Assembly: GCA_030512295.1 (NCBI GenBank)
Contig: JAULSR010000003.1
Coordinates: forward strand, 124,001-188,000
Length of the DNA stretch: 64,000 bases
Direction of reading: 5' to 3'
Source of the DNA: Bombardia bombarda
Taxonomy: Eukaryota; Ascomycota; Sordariomycetes; Sordariales; Lasiosphaeriaceae
Shown here: positions 10,457 to 21,515 of the stretch, piece after piece
Position numbering within the stretch: position 1 is the first letter of the stretch
Layout of the letters: each line of letters begins with the position of its first letter
The notes under the pieces: generated by a model
What the model was told of the DNA's origin: nothing
Databases searched by the model: none
Seen by the model: the letters and a program-made list of their open reading frames with translations, nothing else
Made by a program: the position numbers and the translations under genes

Positions 10457-13400
10457 TGTGGGTGGTGTATGCGTCTGAACACCGCGCCGGGTGGAGCGAT
10501 AGAGGCCTATATCACCGAAGAGATATTGGAGATACTGGAGAAGAAAAAGAGAGGAGGCGAGGGCAACCCAGTTGGGCGGGACGTGGGCGGCTGGTTGTAT
10601 TTATGGCGAAAGTCCCTTGCTGCTGCACCTGGACGATCCCGCCCTACCCAGGCCCTCTCTCGAACCTCTCTCTCTCCTTGGCCGTGTGGTGCTGCTTCTC
10701 GCTGCACTGCATTCGCGTGGGCAGCCGAAACCTTGCCCGCCTAGAACTACTTCGTACCACATGCACGGATGCATAGTGCCCGCCGTTCTTTGGCCAGTGC
10801 GACAGATTGTCCGAGCCCCCCCAGACTGTGATATGGCTGGTGACTGTCGATTGGATGTCGATTTTACCGATAGTACGACCCGTCCCTGGCCGCTTCCTGC
10901 CACAATGTGCATTGAGGCATCCTAGGGATTGCCACTTGCGGCGAGCTTTCGGTGCGGGTCAGAGATAAGGAATGGAGAATGGAAAGGCCCCAAGGTTGCC
11001 CAGGGTAGCTCAGGTAAGGTGGGTAGGTATGGGGAGGAGTGGGTGGCCAATGACCCAGCTCACCAATGCACAACAGGAAGGCGGGTTGGGAAGCAAGGTA
11101 GAGGCGGGCTCGAGCAGGTCGTGGACCACGGTCTGGAGTTTGCCGTTGCATTGGCTCAAGGGTCGGTAGGTCAATAGAGGGACGGCGATCGCTGATTCGC
11201 CGGAACAAGGAGGTGGTCCGTATTAGGCAGGTCGGAGAAACGCTCGAGAAAAGGCAGTGGTGGCCGCTTTCTGCTGCACGGCTGCTGTCGAAATGGTGTG
11301 CAGACAGAGAGAGTCCGACGCAGAGTCAATTGTTGTTTCCGGGACACAAAATCTCTTGGAATGTTCAGGCTCGATCGAATGCGGGGCGCGACTCAGGCTT
11401 GCTTGTGCTACTCCAATACGGATATCTCGTGTCTGTGCTTTCTGGGGAACAAGGAGAAAGCTCGACTTGAGATGACTTCCCGCAGACCGTTTGACGTAGC
11501 AGGAAGGTGCCGATATGTGGCGTGACTGGCGTCGATTGGCGTCCGACTGGCGTCTGTCTACTGGCGAGAGCTTGCCCCAGAATGGAAAGCAGGACTGGGT
11601 GCTGGCGTATCGTTATGTAATCTCCTCTTTCCTCCTACGCCCGGCTGTCGGCAGGTGTGGCTCGGGTGGTTGGTTGGCGCCCGGCGGTCGAGCGTCGCTG
11701 AACAGTGCACTAGGAACTATTGGTCGCGCTTTCCAAGTTCGGTCGGTGCAGAGTCAATGGAATGGAAGATGGAAGTCGCCGCCGCCGCCGTCCTGGGATA
11801 GGTCTTGACTGGCATGTGCATTGTGCCTAGGTACCTACCCTAAGCTCGATGAGACACCTAAAGTTCCTCGCACATGTACCACAACGATGGGGTTCCTGAT
11901 ACGAATATCAGCTCTGCCAAACATCAATCATCTCTGTGACCCCTAGACAGCCGACGATCCGCTTGGATAAACTGACCGCCGTTTTATGGCATTTATTACA
12001 CCCGCTACTTGTCCCTCTTGGCTCTAGCTGGCCTCCCCTCTGGCTCTGGCTCGGCCACTGGGGTACCTTAGTGCACAGGCTTGGCGCGTCCACGCCGCGA
12101 CTTGTGTAGCTTGAGCAGGGGCCAACAGCAGGGGCCAACATGCTTGTCTCCATCTCCATTGGCGTCTGGCGACCAGCGACTCGTCTTTCTTTATTAAGGT
12201 AGTCTCCCTCTAGCCCCCCAGCACATCCTGTTTCAAACAGGCAGGTGAGACAACTTCCCAAAGATTCAATATCGGATGACAGCCGCCGAAGCAGTGCATC
12301 TGTTTTTTTTTCTTTTTGGGTTTTTTTGTTCGTCTATGCAACCAAGCCTATCCTGGCAGGACTTCCGACGGTTAGAAACGCGCCAATGTGCAGTTCTGGA
12401 CAATTCGTGTCATCAGGCCCGCCACGCCACGTGAGCGAGCATTCGAGATTTCCCACCAGCTTTTCTTGTTTAGTCCCAGTATGTATCTAGATACGGATTG
12501 AGCAGGTCATGATGGTCGTTTCCGCCCTTGCGACGCGTGCCTGCTTGGTGGTAAACATCAATGCACTAGTCTGGTCGGGCCAGCCAGGATAGAGCCAATT
12601 CATTAATCCCCCGTCTACACAGATTAAACAGCTGCATGTTAAAGCGCGTCCATCGCGGCATTTCTTGTTTGGCCCCCATGGCAAGCTTTCTGGTGGCCTA
12701 GTTCTACCATATGCGCGCACAAGATAAAACCAGTCATCGTTCGATCATGGATCAATCACCGATCATGGACGCCAAGCAGTCCCAAAAAAAGAAAAACGAG
12801 AGAAATCAGCGCGCGCACGACGACGGGGGAAATACCTAGTTCTAGGTCCTATCCGCCAAGGCCCCAGAATCACACTAGCAGCGGGACGATGGGCGCTGCC
12901 AAGGCGCGCGGCGTGATAAGTGCCCATGGAAAAAGCTTCCCTCCTGCCCTTCCTGTATAAGAGCGGCTTCGGCGGCTGCAGCTGCGCGGATATCCATCAT
13001 GGCCCGGGCTTCTTGCTTGCAGTATTGGATGATACATACCTACCTAGGTGCCATACTCCTCAACTCGCCCTATCAGGCAACCTGTTCGAACGGACTCGAA
13101 CTTGGGCACAACATACCTACTAGACTACTGTGTGCCCTGTGTCGCATGTCAGATGCCTGTGTCTGCCTTCGATCCGAGGTAGCAAATAGGCTGGCTGGCT
13201 CACTTATAAGCTGGCCCACTAAAAAGGCATCCCGCCTCATGCATAAAGGATTGTTTGATTTACCTTGGCCCGGTTCGGTCTTGCAGCGTCTGGAAATCCG
13301 CGTAGGTAGCACCTCGTCTAGTTATGTTGGACGACGATGGCCGTGCAACTACTAGCTACCTTATCCTAGATTCCAAATACCCCTCCTAGTACACGACCAT

Positions 13401-14995
13401 GATCATAAGCCGACAGAAAGCATCTCTTCTTGGTCTTCCCAAATGTCGAAACTCGTTTCGATCCCACTTCTGTGTTTTGCCCTGGCCTACGGTTTGTTAG
13501 TGCCAATTCTCTTTTGTCTTTCATGATACCAACATGATATGACTTGCTTGTCGGAAACATCGAACGGAACGGATCCGTTGCATACCTAGGTAGACCGCCC
13601 CGCCCCAGGCCTATGCATCGTCGTCGCGCCGATCTCATCTTCATCTTCATGGGCCACGGACACGGGAGGGCCGAAGCATGATCGGCATCAATGCTACCCT
13701 GAAGGCTGCTGAGCCTGGCTCCCCGGGAATGGCAGGCCGCAGATAAAGAACTGACGAGATCCGCCACGCATGAATCTTTGAACAAGGGGAGAAGCACCAC
13801 CACCAGACTCCAGTCGCTCACCAGCACCCAATCCTTCCCAACACCGCGGACTCGGCGGGGCCTCAGGTTGTCGCGCATGTCAGTTCACCACCCACATTCT
13901 GCCAGACCAGCGTGGCGGGACCTCGGCCTTCATTCGTGGCGAAGAAGGACCCAAGAATGGTACACTAGGTGTCTTGACGTGTGCCACCAGCAGTGCTGCG
14001 ATGTCACCTTCTGGTGGGTAGCAGACAGGGTTCTTGCCCCAGATCTGTTCCCGTCCTTTCTTTCCATGGGTTAACCCTTGAGCCCTATTTCCCTTTGATT
14101 TGTTTTTGCCACCAGCTATGTGGCATGTACTATTTCCGAGAGTTTGCTATAGTCTGGCTCCGTCTACTGCTACCAATACATACATCGAGCATAGAAATGC
14201 TCCGTTTATCCATTAACATGTTCGGTCTGCTCTATGTTGGAGACTGTAAAGCTGTAAAACAGAAGACAATGGTTTATTACACCAAGTCCAGAGTGGTCTA
14301 GACAGAATACGGCAAGTACAAGGAACACAGATGGCGGGATACATCGGTTATCAGTCATGCTTCATATCTTGGATTGAGTGGTTAAAGAAGCTGGACTAAC
14401 AAAACTGACACTAATCTATACCTGCCTATTGCGTTGCATACCCCCACATGGGGAGTAAATAGATTGTTGAGACTGAGAGGAGTTGAGCTCATAGTATGAT
14501 AGGCAAAGGGGTTTATAATCCTAATGAATGGGGTGTCTAGTAGGTTTAGCGCTCATTTGGATATTAGTCAATGGTGAAGGTGTCTGGGGAGATCAGTGAC
14601 TGTAAGAGTACGACGATGTCAAACTTACTAAGAAGTCGAGAAGTGCTATATCATAGGTTCATTGCCTACGAGCTAGAACACCGACTTTTGATTGATGCAA
14701 ATATTATTAGTGCTCTTACGTCAACCTTTGAAGGCATGCCTTTGAGATGGTTACTTAATTATATAGAGGCCAAAAATCATACGAAAGTTTCAGATACTGA
14801 TTCCCTCTTTCTTCAGGTGTGTTCAATATCCCATGACCGCGAGTACCAACTACTTTGAAACTGCAAAACATCTGGAGTTTATCATGAATGTTTGGTCAAT
14901 AGTTCACATCCTAGACGAATTCACAAGCTTTAAACAAGTTTCTAACAATACTTTTAAATACGACTCTAAAATCATGAATTATTGTTACCCTAAGT
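10457..14995. other. Gene-poor 4.5 kb intergenic region
   Basis: Upstream of the OPT gene and downstream of the methyltransferase. Many overlapping frames occur on both strands, none with a recognisable domain, which is what chance gives in GC-rich DNA. A 170-codon minus-strand frame at 13366..13878 looks like such a frame. Composition becomes AT-richer from about 14.1 kb. TACCTAGGTA-type motifs occur near 11826, 13036, 13301 and 13583. Confidence 0.5.
14571..14858 (+). other. Short AT-rich ORF of unknown status
   Basis: A 95-codon frame with plausible amino acid composition (segments such as YELEHRLLIDANIISAL and MPLRWLLNYIEAK) lies in DNA that is less GC-rich than neighbouring genes. A second frame, about 14833..15033, follows, and a GTGTGT near 14817 could be a donor joining them. 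I recognise no family. It may be a small gene, a decayed element or chance. Confidence 0.2.
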
Positions 14996-15835
14996 CTAAG
15001 CTGCTGCGGCAATCGGCTTTTTCCCCGACGTGACACGAATGGACGAGTAGGCCTTGACCTTGCCCAAGTCTGCCCGCACCTCCCGGGCGCCCTCCAGGAC
15101 CTGCTCCTCGGTCCAGCCCAGCCCCTTCATCAAAGATGTCTTGGAGAAGTCGATGACCCCCAGGCGATAGCACTCCATATACTTCTCGCCCACCTTCTTC
15201 ATACGCTCGTCTTCCAGATAAGGGCCAATGGGAAACTTGTAGTCGGCAAACTGGACGTCTTCAAAGTTGACCTTCTTGACCTCCTCGGGCAGGTAGCTGG
15301 ATAGCCTCCAGTCAAAGCCGCAATTGGCCGCCCCTGTGACACGGGCGAGCGAGTTTCGCACAATGGACGAAGGCGGCTGGCTCTCATCCTCGTCGCGACA
15401 AGGGTGGTTCATCTCCTGAAACTCGACGAAGCCACCGGGCTTGAGGGCCTCGAAGCATTTCTGCAGTATTGCCTGAGGGTTCTTGAGCAAGAAGAGAAAC
15501 ATGCGCGCGTGGACGATATCGAATGAGTTGGGCGGCAGATCCCACGTCTTCTCAAGGTCGACGACCTGGAAGCTGAGGTTTTCGGGGATGGGCGAGATGC
15601 CTGGCTCATACAGGTCGGCGCCCACGACGGTGGAGGATGGGTACTCGGTGGCAAACTCCCACGCCCAGATGCCCGTGCCCGTGCCGATATCAAGCACGCG
15701 TCCTGAGAAGTCGTCGGGGATGGGCGTGCGGAGGAGCTTGTCGTCGAGAATCAGCCGGAATGCCTCGCCCTGAAGATTCAGCCGGACGCCGTCGCCTTCG
15801 TAATGAGGAGGGAGAGAGTAGTCGTTGGATGGCAT
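14996..15835 (-). CDS. Class I SAM-dependent methyltransferase (LaeA-like/TAM domain)
   Basis: Single exon of 279 residues. The start is the ATG at 15835, as the frame further upstream has only a GTG. The SAM-binding motif I is VLDIGTGTGIWAWEFA at about residues 47-62, followed by an acidic ADLYEP strand, then DLEKTWDLPPNSFDIVHAR and the LKPGGFVEFQE post-motif typical of methyltransferase domain families 11 and 25. Many fungal proteins of this type are called LaeA-like, but this one lacks a long N-terminal extension and could be a small-molecule methyltransferase instead; the substrate is unknown. No secondary-metabolite backbone gene is nearby. A long ATA microsatellite lies about 28 nt upstream of the ATG. 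Confidence 0.88.
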   Translation of the reverse strand: MPSNDYSLPPHYEGDGVRLNLQGEAFRLILDDKLLRTPIPDDFSGRVLDIGTGTGIWAWEFATEYPSSTVVGADLYEPGISPIPENLSFQVVDLEKTWDLPPNSFDIVHARMFLFLLKNPQAILQKCFEALKPGGFVEFQEMNHPCRDEDESQPPSSIVRNSLARVTGAANCGFDWRLSSYLPEEVKKVNFEDVQFADYKFPIGPYLEDERMKKVGEKYMECYRLGVIDFSKTSLMKGLGWTEEQVLEGAREVRADLGKVKAYSSIRVTSGKKPIAAAA

Positions 15836-15862
15836 TTTGATGTACACGATTGCAGATACAGG

Positions 15863-15943
<81 letters not shown>

Positions 15944-15961
15944 GTAATAATAGTAATAATG
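15863..15961. repeat. ATA/TAA microsatellite upstream of the methyltransferase
   Basis: A perfect trinucleotide run of about 27 copies from roughly 15863 to 15943, continuing with AGTAATAAT interruptions to about 15961. It lies in the likely 5' UTR or core promoter of the leftward methyltransferase gene. Confidence 0.95.
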
Positions 15962-18042
15962 AGAGGTAGCTGTAAATTCCGGTTTGACGTTGCGGAAAAA
16001 GAGTTTATGTGCCTTATATGTCTCGGTCGGTTTTCAATCTACCACCCCTCATCCGCAGCAGATTCAATGAAACGCATGTTGGCGGATAATCGGCAAGAGA
16101 CTTGACAACAGAGTCGGCAGTGCATGCCAGCTATCAATAGATCGTCGACTGCGACGTGTCGCTTAATGTTTTCAGCTCTGTGTAAACGCAGAAACCCCGG
16201 TCGGAATGCCATTTGGGGGAAGATAGCCATGCCTACATATGCAAGTGCTGCTTCCAGACTCTGCCAAGACCATACTGGTCCAATCCCGCCGACTCGACTC
16301 CTTTGCTCCTTCGGATATTTCCTTTTTGCGACCGGGTAGGTGATTCGGATGCAGGCTGTCAGGTGTCATCAAAACACAATCCATTCTCAACAAAAGTCCT
16401 AGAAAAAGACCTCTGAATGGATCGCAACAAGTCTCTGGTGCGCTGCAGTAAATGTGTCAGGGGCCCAAATTGGAATTTCGGAGCAGTACTCATCTTCCAG
16501 ACTGCACCAGAGAATACCTGCTATCATCTCCGTCCCTGTATTCGTCTTCTGTCGAGCTTTCAGTATACCTGCGCACAAAAGAGCTATGGAAATAGCTACC
16601 TACCTAGGTACCATGCGAAGAAGTCGCAAAAGCTGAAAATAACTCTAACCATGCTGCAGACCTAGGAAGTGGTTGAATCAAGCTTTGTGGCGAACGCCTT
16701 GGCGGCAGTGGACGCATGGAGGAGATGCGGGTGCGCGCTGTCGCACCTCGAGTTTTGCTTCGAGGGGTTGAAAATAAAGGTACATGTAGGTCTATGTGAT
16801 GTTGTTCTGCTTGGGTAAGGTGAGATGGCGCGGCAGCTCGGCATACCCAAGCTGGAGGCCTTGAAGGCTAATCGTTCCCCAGATACGGGATCTCACATTT
16901 GGCTGGCTGTATGCATGGACTGCGGGCGGCACGGATTATCATTGCGCGCTGGTCTGGTCTACTGGAACAGGCTTAGACTAGATCGAGCTTGTGGCGTGCG
17001 AGGTCCAAGTACGTGGTAAACCTTGCTATTTCTGTTGTTATAGTTTAAGGTAGGTAGCTAAAACGGGATTAATAATCATGGTCAGAAGTTTCAATGTGCG
17101 AGACTGGAAAAACAACATCCAGTAATGCTACGTCGATGAATAATGTCATTGCTGCCCTTTTCTGCTACAGCTGGAATGTTCGGATGTACCGCTAAGAATT
17201 GGCGGAGAAGGATTGCGACTTCACTTACCTGAAACCCAACGACTAAGGTTGTTGTGGGAGATGGCTCGGAAATAATGGATAACACAGCACATCCTATTTT
17301 CCTGTCGGTGAGAGCTTGCATCAATCAGGCTCCAACTTCGGTCATGGAAAGCTGAGGCCGAAGCGAGTCAACATCCACGAGATATCGAACCTTCCTTTCC
17401 TGGCCGCATCGCCGAGACTGGCGATGATGTCGATTCACTAGACGGCCTTTGAGCTCCTGTGCCTGGGTGCCTGTCCACATCCAAGGAAGACGTGATGTGG
17501 GGGTTCGCTGCCATTGGCCTCCGCTGTGGAGCAAGCATATATGATCGGCCGCAGAAAGCTTAAGATGCCGGGTAGAGGGGCAGTTGAGGTTGAGATTGGA
17601 TGCAACCTGGCAGGACATCGATAGCCAAGGGAAGGAGCCAAGCTTAATACCTTCCCGGAATGGCATCGAGGTATTTGGCAGGCGCGACGGGATGAGTGGC
17701 ACCCAGCATAGCAGACCCGAGTGTGGGCCAATCGCAGAGTACGCCTGCCCCAAGAGTTGGAGCATGTGAAGAGCGATCGGCAGAGTCCGCGGTGGGCGCT
17801 TTGCACCTTTTCATTTCTCTCCTGATGTTGGAACTTTGGGAACTTGGAGGAGGGAAGGAACGAGGCAACGAGGATTTGACGAAATCAAAGATTCCATCGG
17901 CCACAATCTCGGCAATTCGTCAGCACGTACGTTGCATTTGAGATCGCGTGCTGATAAGCCTTTGATATCTGACTGCCCTGGTCTTCATGACGAATCTTCG
18001 GCATTGGGCGACCCTAGTCATCTTGGCGCCCGCCGCCGACCG

Positions 18043-18072
18043 AACGCCCAGCAACGCCCAGCAACGCCCAGC
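18043..18072. repeat. Short tandem repeat, 10-bp unit x3
   Basis: Three consecutive near-identical copies of a GCAACGCCCA-type unit in non-coding DNA. Confidence 0.85.
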
Positions 18073-19066
18073 CGATTTCGATCTGGGAGCGTGCAGCGCC
18101 AAGTGTAGCCAAGTGTGTAGCCAAGTCGCCAGCTCGTGCCGACCACGACATGCTTTGCTCCCAGTGCCTGGGGCTGCAACGTCTGCAACGTGCGCCAAGC
18201 GAAGGCAAAGTCCATCGTCTCCTTCTCTTGGGGCGAGGTGGGTGGGGTTCATACACCACCTTTTTTTCTTTTTCTTTTTTTCGTTTGCTCTTCTGCAGAC
18301 TGCACTTCATACAGTTGCTCAATGGAAGGACTGGTGGAAGGCAAGCAGGGGTCTGCAACCCACTCGCCTCGCACAAACCACCCCGCGAATCTCCGCCCTC
18401 ACTCAACCTGGACTTGCTGGACTAGTTCTACCTCGAGACTGCCTACGCGACCTTCAATCCTGTCTTTCCTGTCCTTCCTGCCTACCCTGGACAGTGGATT
18501 GCCGTCTACTGATTCCCTGTATCGCCCAACCTAGCCCAATGGAGCTCTGCCGTTGGACCAAGGTGGACAAGTGCCGCCTCGCCATGCGCGTCACAGTTGG
18601 TAGTCAACTACTGGTCAAGACTGTATCATGGCACCAGAAACGCCCAATTCCCTAGCAGCTAGTACATAGCATGGTTGCACAACTTGGATAACATCCGATA
18701 TGACCCGCTCTCGAGCCCCCTTGAGTCCCCTTGAGCCCCCCTTTTTGCGCCAATACCCCAGGCTCTTGGCAGGTCCAGGAAGGTGTCACTGGAGACTGGA
18801 TGCGCCCATTGAGAAAAAGGCTCAGGATTCCTGCTTTTCATCCCAAGGGAGTTGGACCACTTGTACGGCGGCTAGCTGTTTGGCCATCGTCGAGTGGCTG
18901 GTCATGTCAAATGAGGCTTCTTCAATCCTTCCCCAGCTTCCCTTCTTGGCACCACCTACCGTGACAAGGGGTTGTAGGATATGCATGGCTCCATCTGCGT
19001 GGGCCATGCCGCCATCTGACCTCTTCGCGAGTTTCTGATCACGACTGAATGGCAGACGTGAAGGCA

Positions 19067-19074
19067 TATAAATA
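19067..19074 (+). promoter_or_regulatory. Candidate TATA box of the aspartic protease
   Basis: TATAAATA about 270 nt upstream of the protease ATG and followed by pyrimidine-rich stretches of the kind that precede fungal transcription starts. No other strong TATA element is seen closer to the ATG. Confidence 0.5.
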
Positions 19075-19344
19075 CTCCAAGGGAAGCGACGATAATCACC
19101 ATTCTCCTTGCACCGGTATCACTGTCCCTTCACCGCCTTCCTTCCTACACTTTGATCCCCGCCTACCTTTTCGGCTACACGGACACGTACACACTGCGAG
19201 ATCCGGCGCTAGGATTCACAAGCTTTCCAAGCCCTCTGCAGTTGCCCGGCTTTTATCAGACGTCGTCGTCCGCTGTCCTGTTCCTCTTCGGTCCAGGGTC
19301 ATCCAAGCCAAACAATCTTCGCTGTCCTGCCTCCGGCCGCCATC

Positions 19345-20627
19345 ATGCCGTCCCTCGCAGCTCTCCTTGCCGCCACCACGCTCGCAGCTGGTGGTTTCGC
19401 AAGCGCTATCCCCACTCGCATCGGCACCACGGCCAACACGGGCAATGCGTCGCTGACCCAAGTGCGCAACCCGCACTACGTCCGCCATGGTCCCATCGCC
19501 CTGGCCAAGGTCTACCGCAAGTACGGCGTGCCTCTCTCGGATGACCTGCAGGCTGCCGTGAACCGCATCGTCCAGAAGAGGTCGACTGGAAGTGCGACCA
19601 CGACGCCCGAGGACTACGACGTCGAGTACCTGACGCCCGTCTCTATCGGAACTCCCGCCCAGGTGCTGAACTTGGACTTTGACACAGGGTCTAGTGATCT
19701 CTGGGTCTTTAGCTCCGAGACGCCCTCGAGCGAGGTCAGCGGCCAGGCCATCTACACTCCCAGCAAGAGCACCACGGCTAAGAAGCTGTCGAGCGCCACC
19801 TGGGAGATCTCGTACGGTGACGGCAGCTCGTCGAGCGGCGACGTCTACCTGGATAAGGTCACGGTGGGCGGTCTGAGCGTCTCGTCGCAAGCTGTCGAGG
19901 CAGCTCAGAAGGTGTCGAGCGAGTTTACCTCGGATTCGGCCAATGACGGCCTGCTGGGCCTCGCCTTCAGCTCCATCAACACTGTCTCGCCGACACAGCA
20001 GAAGACCTTCTTCGACAACGCCAAGTCGTCGCTGACGTCGCCCGTGTTCACTGCCGACCTCAAGGCCGGGAAGCGTAAGTTTTGACCCTTCCCTTTGTGT
20101 CTGGAACTGTTGCTAACGATTGAACAGCCGGCAAATACAACTTTGGCTACATTGACACGGCCGCCTACACGGGCGCCATCACGTACACGACTGTCGACAG
20201 CAGCCAGGGGTTCTGGACGTTCACCTCGACTGGCTACGGCGTTGGAACGGCGGCGTTTAAGAGCACCTCGATCTCGGGCATCGCCGACACGGGTACGACC
20301 CTGCTCCTCCTGCCCAGCACCGTGGTGACTGCCTACTATAAGGCTGTAAGCGGCGCCAAGTACGACAGCTCGCAGGGCGGCTATGTCTTCTCGTGCAGCG
20401 CCACGCTGCCCAACTTTGTCATCGGTATCGGCAGCGCCAGAATCACGGTGCCAGGATCGTACATCAACTACGCGCCCGTCGACTCGACTGGCTCGTCGTG
20501 CTTTGGCGGCATCCAGAGCGACTCGGGCATCGGCTTTGCTATTTATGGTGATGTCGCACTCAAGGCCGCCTTTGTCGTCTTTGACGGCGGCAACACCCGC
20601 CTGGGCTGGGCTGCCAAGACCCTATAG
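19345..20627 (+). CDS. Secreted pepsin-like aspartic endopeptidase (family A1)
   Basis: Two exons, 19345..20074 and 20128..20627, joined across a 53-nt intron in phase (AGK-P-GKYNFGYID), give 409 residues. Residues 1-20 form a signal peptide, and a propeptide with NPHYVRHGP follows to a Lys-Arg pair near residue 79, a likely kexin or autocatalytic processing site. The mature enzyme holds both catalytic aspartates, in DTGSS (about residue 113) and DTGTT (about 297), with the flap region SYGDGSSSSG between them. Two late cysteines can form the usual disulfide. Length and layout match fungal aspergillopepsin/endothiapepsin proteins, which digest external protein at acid pH. No C-terminal GPI or Ser/Thr tail is seen, so it is probably freely secreted. 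Confidence 0.95.
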
Positions 20628-21515
20628 TGAGGGAATTGGGGAAGCGGTGGAGCCGCGTTATGATTTGATGGGATATGGGCGGCATTAATAGCAGTGATTG
20701 TTCGGGAATTGCGCTTTTATGGGGGTCTAATGATGCATACCTAGCACATGAGTTACTTATGGGATGGACGCGATGATTCTTAGCAATTTTTATTCACTTG
20801 GCTGCAGTTATAGCCAGTATTTGTGGAGGAGATAGTCATGCGGTGTTGATACTATGGCTCAGGAGCCCGACTCTAGGACAAGGGAATGAAAACGTTAAGC
20901 ATATGTCGAGATGATAGGTGATTGAAAGATTAGATAAGTATACGCCAAGGACAGGGCCCGAGTGGTGGCCCGCGGAGCCAGCAATTGGGGTTCCGGAGCA
21001 AGATGGCCGAGTGGACAAGGTCTTTATCCGAATGGCGCTACCGTTGAGATAGGCAGAATAGGCCCAGGATGTGACAGATGCGAGATGGGCTATATATAGT
21101 GGCAAGGATATATAACAAGCTCATATGAATTATTTAGTCTGCCGGGGGTGCATCCCACAACCTGGGTGACTTATTGAAAGTGCGGTTCTAGGCCAACAAG
21201 ACCCAAGCGATGGCAGGCGATTTAATCTAGATATGTCTCCAACCGATGCAGGGACGGGGAACAATACAGTCTCGAGCCGACCTGGTTGCCGAACCTTCAA
21301 CTGACTGAGAGCGAACCTTGATGAGCTTGCGCGACTCGTAGGACAGGAAATATAATACATGTTGCAGACCACAATGTACTGCCCATGAGATGGGACATCC
21401 ATCTACCATGCTCCAAATATTTTAAGGTATTTAGGCCGTTTTCTTGACCGGTCAAAACCCTACCTGCCTTAGTAATATCCCGCGTTTGGAAAACAGAGCA
21501 AGCTACCTTACTGGA
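20628..21515. other. Intergenic between protease and beta-lactamase-like gene
   Basis: About 890 bp in tandem orientation: the protease 3' UTR, then the promoter of the downstream gene. A TATATATAG stretch lies near 21092. No gene is seen. Confidence 0.5.

Larger units (their letters stand above)
15962..19344. other. Gene-poor 3.4 kb region upstream of the aspartic protease
   Basis: No frame on either strand resembles a known protein. The longest, about 17987..18655 on the plus strand (222 codons), is overlapped by similar-sized minus-strand frames and lacks domain-like features. A TACCTAGGTA motif occurs near 16596, and a 10-bp tandem repeat at 18043..18072. The right end includes the protease promoter. 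Confidence 0.5.

Noticed and set aside
13366..13878. 170-codon minus-strand frame
   Set aside because: No domain features, overlapped by frames on the other strand, and in GC-rich DNA where such frames arise by chance.
17987..18655. 222-codon plus-strand frame in the protease upstream region
   Set aside because: Composition is Ser/Pro/Cys/Arg-rich without order, it spans a 10-bp tandem repeat, and minus-strand frames of similar size overlap it.
20999..21060. GATGGCCGAGTGG, similar to the D-arm start of a class II tRNA
   Set aside because: No T-loop (GTTCRANNC) or matching acceptor stem follows within tRNA length.
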